Position numbers and translations under genes: made by a program
Assembly: GCA_041178325.1 (NCBI GenBank)
Contig: JBEGVN010000082.1
Span: forward strand, 1-64,000
DNA: 64,000 nt
Direction of reading: 5' to 3'
Source: UBA6136 sp041178325
Lineage (GTDB): Bacteria > Pseudomonadota > Gammaproteobacteria > Methylococcales > Methylococcaceae
In this document: positions 35,692 to 42,993 of the stretch, piece after piece
Layout of the letters: each line of letters opens with the position of its first letter
Position numbering within the stretch: the first letter of the stretch is position 1
Notes under the pieces: generated by a model
The model's database searches: none
Told to the model about the DNA's origin: nothing
Seen by the model: only the letters and a program-made list of their open reading frames with translations

Positions 35692-36675
35692 TCAGGCACG
35701 AAGAAATGGAAAGGCGAGGACATCTTCAACCCGGCTAGAACGAGTCAGAATCATCAATAAACGATCAAGTCCAATCGCAATTCCCGAGCAATCAGGTAAA
35801 CCAAGACGCAAGGCTTTAATCAATCGATCGTCCATGACCGGTGAGATCAAGCCTTCTCGCTTTCTGACGGCAAGGTCTTGGAGAAACCGCTGTTCCTGCT
35901 CAACAGGATCGGTTAATTCATAAAACCCATTACCGAGCTCCATGCCGCCGAGAAATAACTCGACGCGTTCAACCCACCTTTCATCATCCTGGACTTTTCT
36001 GGCCAAAGAAGGGAGCAAACCAGGGTAACGACTTACCATCATTAGGCAATCGGAAGGGAGCTTCGGCTGGATAAGGCAACTAAAGAGAAAATCGAGCCAG
36101 TGCGCACGATTATCCCCACAGAGCGCCTGCGCATCATGAAAACCCGACTCCTCGGCTCGCGCCTTTAAAGCATCGAGGGAAGCCTCGAGCGGGTGAAGAC
36201 GAACGTATTGTTCAAAGATTTCGGAATAAGTTGTTCGGGCGACAGTAAATCTTAAATTGAAAGCTTCCAAGATCTGGCCAAACAGGACCTCTACTTCGTT
36301 TTGAAGCTCTTCAAGGTTAAATCCAACCCGATACCACTCAAGAAGGGTGAATTCAGGGTTGTGATACCGCCCAATTTCGCCGTTCCGGAACGCTTTGGTA
36401 ATCTGGAATATGGAACCCACCCCGGAAGCCAATAGCCGCTTCATCGCAAATTCCGGCGATGTCTGCAGGTAGAGGAGGGAATCTTGGCTGTTGCCGGCCG
36501 CCTGATAACGACTCTCAAACGCGGCGAGCATTGGATCAGTCACGGTTCTGTGGGACAAAAGCGGGGTTTCCACTTCAAGCACAGACCGATCATCAAAAAA
36601 AGCGCGAATGACGGCGTAAAGTCTCGCTCGTCCGAGGAGAACCTCGCGAGAACAGGTGCTTACGTAGTCAGTCAA
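35692..36675 (-). CDS. epmA: EF-P lysine lysyltransferase EpmA (GenX/PoxA)
   Basis: A 327-residue class II LysRS-like enzyme without the anticodon-binding domain; the size equals E. coli EpmA (325). It has FRNGEIGRYHNPEFTLLEWYR (motif 2), GMELGNGFYELTDP and the motif 3 segment IAIGLDRLLM. It attaches beta-lysine to a lysine of EF-P. It lies 57 nt after efp in the same direction, with a hairpin between, and epmB is divergent from efp. Confidence 0.95.
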   Translation of the reverse strand: MTDYVSTCSREVLLGRARLYAVIRAFFDDRSVLEVETPLLSHRTVTDPMLAAFESRYQAAGNSQDSLLYLQTSPEFAMKRLLASGVGSIFQITKAFRNGEIGRYHNPEFTLLEWYRVGFNLEELQNEVEVLFGQILEAFNLRFTVARTTYSEIFEQYVRLHPLEASLDALKARAEESGFHDAQALCGDNRAHWLDFLFSCLIQPKLPSDCLMMVSRYPGLLPSLARKVQDDERWVERVELFLGGMELGNGFYELTDPVEQEQRFLQDLAVRKREGLISPVMDDRLIKALRLGLPDCSGIAIGLDRLLMILTRSSRVEDVLAFPFLRA

Positions 36676-36700
36676 TGGGGTGGATATTTGGGAAGCGGAC

Positions 36701-36720
36701 TGGGGCCCGCAGGGGCCCCA
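36701..36720 (-). terminator. Hairpin between efp and epmA
   Basis: TGGGGCCC (36701-36708) and GGGCCCCA (36713-36720) form a perfect 8-bp GC-rich stem with a GCAG loop, just after the efp stop. No T-run follows on the minus strand. It could reduce epmA transcription relative to efp, which is needed in much larger amounts, or stabilise efp mRNA. Confidence 0.45.
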
Positions 36721-36732
36721 TCGGCAGGAGGA

Positions 36733-37299
36733 TTACTTGACTCTTGAAACGTATTCGCCGGTGCGCGTATCCACCTTGATGATTTCGTCCGTCGAAATAA
36801 ATAACGGAACTCGGACAACGGCGCCGGTTTCAAGTGTCGCCGGCTTGCCACCACCACCCGAGGTATCACCTCGAACACCTGGATCGGTCTCAACAATTTT
36901 GAGCTCTACAAAGTTCGGTGGAGTCACGGCAATCGGCACCCCGTTGTAAAGGGTTACCTGACATTCATCCTGTTCCTTGAGCCACTTCTTAGCATCAGCA
37001 ACCGCGGCTTCATCCGCTGCATACTGCTCGAAGGTTTCAGAAACCATGAAATGCCACATTTCGCCATCGGAGTAGAGGTACTGCATGTCTGTATCCACGA
37101 CATCAGCGGTTTCTACTGTATCACCAGACTTAAACGTCCGTTCGATGACACGACCGCTTTTGAGATTGCGAAGCTTGACGCGGTTGAAAGCCTGTCCCTT
37201 ACCCGGTTTGACAAACTCGTTTTCGAGAATGGTGTAGGGGTCTCCATCCATCATTAATTTGAGACCGCCCTTGAACTCACTGGTACTAACTGTCGCCAT
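36733..37299 (-). CDS. efp: Elongation factor P
   Basis: A 188-residue tRNA-shaped factor that rescues ribosomes stalled at polyproline. I start it at 37299 (MATVSTSEFKGG). The frame is open to 37368, but the extra 23 residues overlap the epmB promoter. The modified residue is K34 in KPGKGQAF, the type lysylated by EpmA/EpmB. Length matches E. coli EF-P (188). Confidence 0.97.
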   Translation of the reverse strand: MATVSTSEFKGGLKLMMDGDPYTILENEFVKPGKGQAFNRVKLRNLKSGRVIERTFKSGDTVETADVVDTDMQYLYSDGEMWHFMVSETFEQYAADEAAVADAKKWLKEQDECQVTLYNGVPIAVTPPNFVELKIVETDPGVRGDTSGGGGKPATLETGAVVRVPLFISTDEIIKVDTRTGEYVSRVK

Positions 37300-37341
37300 T
37301 CTCGCTTTACCTGTCTGATTAGCCGAACACAATCGGGCAAT

Positions 37342-37347
37342 TATAAT
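37342..37347 (+). promoter_or_regulatory. Putative -10 element of epmB
   Basis: A perfect TATAAT lies in the short efp-epmB intergenic region. The -35 at 17-nt spacing is poor (TTAGCC, 37319-37324). It overlaps the first in-frame ATG of epmB (37346), so that ATG would lie at or before the transcript start. Confidence 0.45.
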
Positions 37348-37381
37348 GGAGACCCGGTTGCACACCAATTACAGATTACTC

Positions 37382-38353
37382 ATGGACGCCAATTGGCAAT
37401 CTCAAGTCGCCAACGCTTTTCGGAATCCCGAGGATCTCCTGGCGTTTCTAGGTCTGCAAGCAGAGCATTTCCCGCTCGCTAAGACGCCCTTTCCCTTCCT
37501 GGTCACGCGCGCATTTGCCGATCGAATGATTAAGTCAGATCCCCAGGATCCCCTGCTTTTGCAGGTTCTGCCAAAAACAGAGGAGCTTGATGCCAAAGAG
37601 GGGTTTGGGCCTGATCCCGTATCAGATCTTAACGCGCTAAGGTCTCCAGGGCTGCTTCAGAAGTATCCGCACCGCGCTCTGGTCATCAGTACAGGAGCAT
37701 GCGCCATTCATTGCCGGTATTGCTTCCGCCGTGACTTTCCCTACCAAGAGCAGCAAACATCGAAAAGTCGATGGGAATCCACACTCGAAGAGATCAAATC
37801 TGATGACTCGCTTGAGGAGGTCATTCTGAGTGGAGGTGATCCCCTGATGCTCTCAAACGAACGTCTCGGGGAAATACTTCAGGACCTGAACGCAATTTCA
37901 CATGTTCAGCGCATCCGCATCCATACCCGAATACCGATAGTCCTACCGGCACGTATTGACGATGGATTCATCGAACTGATCACAAAAAGCCGTTTGCGAA
38001 TCGTGGTTGTAATCCACTGCAATCATCCCAATGAGCTGGATTCATCGGTGAATGCGGCATTAAAACGGATCCTCCTGACCGGCGCGACCCTCCTTAACCA
38101 GTCGGTACTCCTGCGCGACATTAACGATTCAGAATTCACTCTCATCGCACTGAGCAAAAAACTTTTTGAGATGAATGTAATTCCCTATTATCTTCATGCC
38201 CTTGATCGAGCCACTGGGACCCACCACTTCGAAGTGACTTTAGATCAATCAAAACTACTGGCTGATCGACTCAGAGCTTCGCTACCTGGCTACCTTGTCC
38301 CTAAGTTAGTTCAGGAAGTTGCAGGAAGAGACTCAAAAACGCCCATCCTCTAA
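37382..38353 (+). CDS. epmB: EF-P beta-lysylation protein EpmB (lysine 2,3-aminomutase)
   Basis: A 323-residue radical-SAM enzyme that turns (S)-alpha-lysine into (R)-beta-lysine for EF-P. The iron-sulfur motif is CAIHCRYCFRR. It also has SGGDPLML, IRIHTRIPIVLPARI and LLNQSVLLRDIND. I prefer ATG 37382 over ATG 37346, because the latter overlaps a TATAAT element; the residues between are not needed for the family match. It is divergent from efp-epmA. EpmC, the hydroxylase, is not seen. Confidence 0.93.
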   Translation: MDANWQSQVANAFRNPEDLLAFLGLQAEHFPLAKTPFPFLVTRAFADRMIKSDPQDPLLLQVLPKTEELDAKEGFGPDPVSDLNALRSPGLLQKYPHRALVISTGACAIHCRYCFRRDFPYQEQQTSKSRWESTLEEIKSDDSLEEVILSGGDPLMLSNERLGEILQDLNAISHVQRIRIHTRIPIVLPARIDDGFIELITKSRLRIVVVIHCNHPNELDSSVNAALKRILLTGATLLNQSVLLRDINDSEFTLIALSKKLFEMNVIPYYLHALDRATGTHHFEVTLDQSKLLADRLRASLPGYLVPKLVQEVAGRDSKTPIL

Positions 38354-38367
38354 CCCCATACAGAACC

Positions 38368-39150
38368 ATGGTAGATCATATTCATCTCGACGAATTCCTG
38401 ACCGGCGGGACGATTATTGCACTCGTCATTGTGCTTTCAGTCGCAGTACAACATTGGATCAAGCAGCGCGTCGGAAAAGCGACCCTCGAGAGCTTCCATG
38501 AAGTCGGTGGTTATTACATGTCAGCCGTCGGGACTCTTTATGCTGTCATCCTGGGCCTAGTTGTTGTCGATGCCACAAACCGATTTAACGATGCCAGACT
38601 TCATCTTGAAAATGAGGCAAATTCCTTAATGGAGATCTACGCACTTTCTGAAAAGATGCCAGAACCCTATCGTGACAATATCCGAGACACCATCAGATCT
38701 TATACCAATGAAACGATTGGGGAAGGCTGGAGATGCATGGCACTAGGTCAGATCGACGAAGAAGGACTCCGTCTCTTTCGGCAGCTCATGAAGGAAATCC
38801 GCGAAATTGAACCGGTCACAGAAAACCAAAAAGCTCTGTACGACACCATGCTGACGTCTTTCATCAATGCCGGAGAAAGTCGCAGGGGACGACTCAACTT
38901 TGCCGTCTACGATATTCCCAACGTTGAATGGTTTTCCCTGATTGTAGGCGGCATGATCACGATTGCTTTCACCATGTTCTTTTCGGTCGAACATCTCATC
39001 GGCCAAGCCATCATGACCGCGATGGTAACTTTTATCGTATCCCTGAACCTCTATCTTGCATTTCTTTTCACGACGCCTTACTCAGGGGATGTCAAAGTAC
39101 CCAATGACGCCTTCCTAACCCTTCAAAGGTTGGTTGAGGATGATCCCTGA
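38368..39150 (+). CDS. DUF4239-family membrane protein
   Basis: A 260-residue protein with an N-terminal membrane segment (about residues 12-28), a hydrophobic segment at about 49-65 (YYMSAVGTLYAVILGLVVVD), a soluble helical middle and two C-terminal membrane segments (about 188-205 and 212-232). The pattern GTLYAVILGLVVVDATNRF followed by LENEANSLMEIY is typical of DUF4239 (bestrophin-like) proteins, whose function is unknown. It starts 14 nt after epmB and is probably co-transcribed. Confidence 0.75.
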   Translation: MVDHIHLDEFLTGGTIIALVIVLSVAVQHWIKQRVGKATLESFHEVGGYYMSAVGTLYAVILGLVVVDATNRFNDARLHLENEANSLMEIYALSEKMPEPYRDNIRDTIRSYTNETIGEGWRCMALGQIDEEGLRLFRQLMKEIREIEPVTENQKALYDTMLTSFINAGESRRGRLNFAVYDIPNVEWFSLIVGGMITIAFTMFFSVEHLIGQAIMTAMVTFIVSLNLYLAFLFTTPYSGDVKVPNDAFLTLQRLVEDDP

Positions 39151-39161
39151 ATCTCATAAAC

Positions 39162-39190
39162 GACAAAGGGGCCATTACGGCCCCTTTGTC
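39162..39190. terminator. Bidirectional terminator between the DUF4239 gene and pnp
   Basis: GACAAAGGGGCC (39162-39173) and GGCCCCTTTGTC (39179-39190) form a perfect 12-bp stem with a 5-nt loop. The A/T-rich outer part supplies a U-run in either direction. It lies between convergent genes ending at 39150 and 39217. Confidence 0.75.
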
Positions 39191-39216
39191 ATGGTCACTC
39201 GACTGATCCGACGCGC

Positions 39217-41301
39217 TTACTCTCCGAGTTCAGCGGCCTTCATGCTGAGACGCACGCGCCCCTGACGATCGATTTCGAGAACCTTGACCCGAACGATGTC
39301 GCCTTCAGCCAGCTTGTCGCTGACTTTCTCAACATGCTCGTCAGAAATTTGCGAGATGTGAACGAGCCCATCCTTCCCGGGCAGGACCGTCACAAACGCA
39401 CCAAAATCCATCAGACGCGCTACGCGGCCCTCGTAGATCTTACCTACCTCGACCTCAGCAGTGATCTGCTCGATTCGACGACGCGCTTCGTCGCCGGCCT
39501 CGCGATCAACGGATGCGACCTTCACAAGGCCATCGTCAGTAATATCAATGCTGGCACCGGTCTCTTCGGTGATTGAGCGGATCGTTGCACCGCCTTTTCC
39601 GATCACATCACGGATTTTGCTTGGATCAATACTGAAGCTGATGATGCGCGGAGCGTAATCAGACATCTGCTCTCGCGGTGCAGACAGCGCTTCGGCCATC
39701 TTGCCCAGAATGTGCAGCCGGCCTTTCTTTGCCTGCTCAAGTGCCTTGCTCATGATTTCAGGCGTGATGCCATCGATCTTGATGTCCATCTGAAGCGCGG
39801 TGATTCCGTCTTCGGATCCCGCAACCTTGAAGTCCATGTCACCCAGGTGATCCTCATCGCCCATGATGTCAGAGAGAATGGCAAATGAGTCCCCCTCTTT
39901 GATCAGGCCCATCGCGATTCCTGCAACAGGTGCCAGTGTCGGAACACCGGCATCCATCAGTGCAAGGCTTGAGCCACAGACCGAGGCCATGGAACTAGAA
40001 CCATTGGATTCGGTGATCTCGGATACCACGCGAATCACATAGGGGAATTCTTCCTGGTCGGGCATAACCGCCTGAACACCCCGTTTCGCCAGTCGACCGT
40101 GACCGACTTCACGACGCTTCGGCGAACCGATCATCCCAATCTCGCCCACGCAGTAGGGGGGGAAGTTGTAGTGGAAAAGGAAGGTTTCCTTGTATTCGCC
40201 TTCAATCGCATCGATAACCTGCGCATCTCGGCCGGTACCCAAAGTCGCAACGACCAATGCCTGCGTCTCACCTCGGGTGAATAGCGCAGAGCCGTGGGTT
40301 CGTGGCAAAACACCCGTCCGGATGGTGATCGGGCGCACGGTTTCAAGATCACGTCCATCGATGCGCTTGGCATCATTGAGAATCATGGCGCGCACCGTGT
40401 TGTACTCGAGATCTTCGATCAGGGCCTTTACAGCCTTCGCGGAGAACTGCCCCTCGGAGGTGAGCTTTTCAACGACTGCGGATCGAGCTTGCTTCACTGC
40501 CTGCTGACGAGCTTGCTTGTCGGCAATCTGATAAGCCGCGGAAACTGCTGCCCCAGCATTTTCCTTAACCAGACTCACCAGCGCTTCATCAGCACCCGCG
40601 GCAGTCCAATCCCACGCCTTGACACCGACTTCGGCGGCCAATTCACGAATTGCACTGATTGCGGTCTGCATTTGCTCATGACCGAAAACTACGGCACCTA
40701 ACATTTCCTCTTCAGACAACATGTCTGCTTCAGACTCAACCATGAGCACAGCATTTTGCGTACCGGCCACTACCAGATCCAGCAGGGAGTCATCTAACTG
40801 ACTGGCCGTGGGGTTCAGTACATACTTTTCATCGATGAAGCCAACACGGCATGCGCCGATAGGCCCCTTGAATGGCATGCCTGAGAGAGTCAGTGCTGCT
40901 GAGGCGCCGATCAGCGCCGCAATGTCCGGGTCCACCTCAGGATTGAGCGACATCACGGTAGCCGTGATTTGGACATCGTTGTTGAATCCTTCAGGAAACA
41001 ACGGACGAACAGGACGATCGATCAGTCGAGCCGTCAGCGTTTCCTTTTCTGAAGGACGCCCTTCTCTCTTGAAAAAGCCACCCGGAATTTTTCCAGCCGC
41101 ATACGCCTTTTCCTGATAGTCGACCCGCAGAGGGAAGAAATCAGTATCAGGAGAGGCTTCACGCTTGCCAACGGCGGTGACAAGAACCACCGTACCAGCC
41201 ATATCGACCATCACGGCTGCATCAGCCTGACGGGCAATTTCACCGGTTTCGAGCGTAACCAGATGCTCGCCGTACTTGAATTGTTTCCGGATTGGATTCA
41301 C
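39217..41301 (-). CDS. pnp: Polynucleotide phosphorylase
   Basis: A 694-residue phosphorolytic 3'-5' exoribonuclease. Two RNase PH domains surround a helical linker (FFKREGRPSEKE in the first; TRGETQALV and GSSSMASVCG in the second). A KH domain (IRDVIGKGGATIRSI, near 560) and an S1 domain (near 620-690) follow. It is the usual downstream partner of rpsO, which lies 23 nt upstream. In enterobacteria PNPase autoregulates through its leader; I see no specific evidence of that here. Confidence 0.97.
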   Translation of the reverse strand: MNPIRKQFKYGEHLVTLETGEIARQADAAVMVDMAGTVVLVTAVGKREASPDTDFFPLRVDYQEKAYAAGKIPGGFFKREGRPSEKETLTARLIDRPVRPLFPEGFNNDVQITATVMSLNPEVDPDIAALIGASAALTLSGMPFKGPIGACRVGFIDEKYVLNPTASQLDDSLLDLVVAGTQNAVLMVESEADMLSEEEMLGAVVFGHEQMQTAISAIRELAAEVGVKAWDWTAAGADEALVSLVKENAGAAVSAAYQIADKQARQQAVKQARSAVVEKLTSEGQFSAKAVKALIEDLEYNTVRAMILNDAKRIDGRDLETVRPITIRTGVLPRTHGSALFTRGETQALVVATLGTGRDAQVIDAIEGEYKETFLFHYNFPPYCVGEIGMIGSPKRREVGHGRLAKRGVQAVMPDQEEFPYVIRVVSEITESNGSSSMASVCGSSLALMDAGVPTLAPVAGIAMGLIKEGDSFAILSDIMGDEDHLGDMDFKVAGSEDGITALQMDIKIDGITPEIMSKALEQAKKGRLHILGKMAEALSAPREQMSDYAPRIISFSIDPSKIRDVIGKGGATIRSITEETGASIDITDDGLVKVASVDREAGDEARRRIEQITAEVEVGKIYEGRVARLMDFGAFVTVLPGKDGLVHISQISDEHVEKVSDKLAEGDIVRVKVLEIDRQGRVRLSMKAAELGE

Positions 41302-41324
41302 AGCAATACCTTCGATGTTACGAA

Positions 41325-41594
41325 TTAGCGACGCAGACCAAGTCTCTCGATAAGGCTCTTGTAACGATCGACATCCTTGCTCTTGAGGTAATCAAGAAGC
41401 TTACGGCGTTGGTTAACCAAACGCAGCAGACCACGACGTGAGTGGTGATCCTTCTTGTTCTCAACAAAATGAGGGGTAAGGTGATTAATGCGAGCAGTCA
41501 GCAAAGCGACCTGAACTTCCGGAGAACCGGTGTCATTGGCAGCACGCTGAAAGTCTTTAACAACAACGCTCTTATCAGCAGCGGTATACGACAT
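41325..41594 (-). CDS. rpsO: 30S ribosomal protein S15
   Basis: An 89-residue S15, exactly the usual length, beginning MSYTAADKSVVVKDFQ. The start at 41594 has an AGGAG Shine-Dalgarno; the longer frame to 41633 adds unrelated residues. It includes GSPEVQVALLTARI and HHSRRGLLRLVNQRRKLLDYL, the rRNA-binding helices. It sits between truB and pnp. Confidence 0.98.
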   Translation of the reverse strand: MSYTAADKSVVVKDFQRAANDTGSPEVQVALLTARINHLTPHFVENKKDHHSRRGLLRLVNQRRKLLDYLKSKDVDRYKSLIERLGLRR

Positions 41595-41686
41595 AGAATT
41601 ACGACTCCTAAAACTGGGGCATCTGGTAAACAAGACATTTTACCGAGGATCAGCCCTAATAATCAAATCAGACCCAAAAATTTCGC

Positions 41687-42613
41687 TCAATCCTTTCCGA
41701 CGTCTTCCAGCGCTGGGTTTGCCATTCTCCTGGGCCCTATCCTCCCAGGCTCCAGCACCTCTCCTAGCCCCATGAATCCATGGATACCGTAGATGCGCAC
41801 CCAGCCGGAATCAGGCCCAGAGACGACACAGAAGGGATTACCGAATCCGGCCACCTTAGTCGCCGCCTCATCCAGCTCAACCGCTGGAAAATGCGAGACC
41901 AAAGCATCGGGCGGCAATAAGCGCGCCTCTCTCTCGTCGAGTGCAAGGGCCTCCAATGCCTCAATAGTGATTGCATCCTTTATCTCGCAATCCGCAACCT
42001 GGATCCGTCTCAAGATCTCAACATGCCCCCCCGTTCCCAGCGCACGCCCCAGATCTTGCGCCAGGGAGCGAATATAGGTTCCCTTCGAGCAAAGGACATC
42101 CAAGTCAATCCAGTCCTCGCCAAACCCTTCGACCTTGGCTTCGTGAATCGTGACAGGACGCGGCTCTCGGACAACCTCAATGCCTTTCCGGGCCAGATCA
42201 TAAAGCCTTTGGCCCTGATGCTTCAGTGCTGAATACATAGGGGGCACCTGAAGAATCTCACCCCGCAACGGGTTAAGAGCCGACTCGATCAACTCCGGGC
42301 TGAGCACCGGTACAGGTAACGAACCGATGATAAGCCCTTCGAGATCCGCGGTATCTGTTTCAGCGCCCAGTCGAACGCGAACGATGTACCGTTTGTCGCT
42401 ATTGAGAAGATGCGAAGAGAACTTGGTTGCCTCGCCAAGACAAACCGGGAGTAGGCCGCTGGCCAGAGGATCCAGACTACCCGTATGGCCCGCCTTTTTA
42501 GCCCCAAACAGCCAACGCACCTTTTGCAGAGCGCCATTTGAAGATAATCCTGTTGGCTTATCCAGCAGAAAGACACCACTAATGTGGCGAAAAGACTTTT
42601 TCAACGAGGTCAT
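41687..42613 (-). CDS. truB: tRNA pseudouridine(55) synthase
   Basis: A 308-residue enzyme that makes pseudouridine 55 in tRNA. The catalytic aspartate is in GHTGSLDPLASGLLPV, followed by GEATKFS. It also has KTG-like KPTGLSSNGAL and CSKGTYIRSLAQDLG. Its start overlaps rbfA by 4 nt. Length fits E. coli TruB (314). Confidence 0.96.
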   Translation of the reverse strand: MTSLKKSFRHISGVFLLDKPTGLSSNGALQKVRWLFGAKKAGHTGSLDPLASGLLPVCLGEATKFSSHLLNSDKRYIVRVRLGAETDTADLEGLIIGSLPVPVLSPELIESALNPLRGEILQVPPMYSALKHQGQRLYDLARKGIEVVREPRPVTIHEAKVEGFGEDWIDLDVLCSKGTYIRSLAQDLGRALGTGGHVEILRRIQVADCEIKDAITIEALEALALDEREARLLPPDALVSHFPAVELDEAATKVAGFGNPFCVVSGPDSGWVRIYGIHGFMGLGEVLEPGRIGPRRMANPALEDVGKD

Positions 42614-42993
42614 TCCTCTGAGGAATCCCCTGTTGCTTCCTGGGTGTCCGTATTTAAATCCTTGAGTAGCGAATCCATCTGCATTCCCCGCGTAATGGAA
42701 TCATCAAAGACAAAACGCAGTTCAGGGAGGTTTCGAATTCGAATCCTACGACCCAATTGATGGCGCAACTCCGGGCCCGACTCCGCCAAGCGTTTGACAC
42801 ACTTTGCGTCGGTCAATTGTGCACCAAGAAAGCTGACGTAGAGCTTCGCGACAGATAGGTCTCGCGTCAACTCAACGCCACTTAGAGTAACCATGCCCAG
42901 CTCGGGGTCTTTTATCTGGGTGCGAATCAGCTCCGCAATCTCGCGTTGCATCTGGGATGCAACGCGATCACTGCGGTGAAACTCTCTTGGCAT
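42610..42993 (-). CDS. rbfA: Ribosome-binding factor A
   Basis: A 127-residue KH-like protein that helps mature the 30S subunit. It opens MPREFHRSDRVASQMQREIAEL and contains LRFVFDDSI, the family signature. It overlaps infB by a single base and truB by 4 nt. Its C-terminal tail is acidic. Confidence 0.95.
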   Translation of the reverse strand: MPREFHRSDRVASQMQREIAELIRTQIKDPELGMVTLSGVELTRDLSVAKLYVSFLGAQLTDAKCVKRLAESGPELRHQLGRRIRIRNLPELRFVFDDSITRGMQMDSLLKDLNTDTQEATGDSSEE

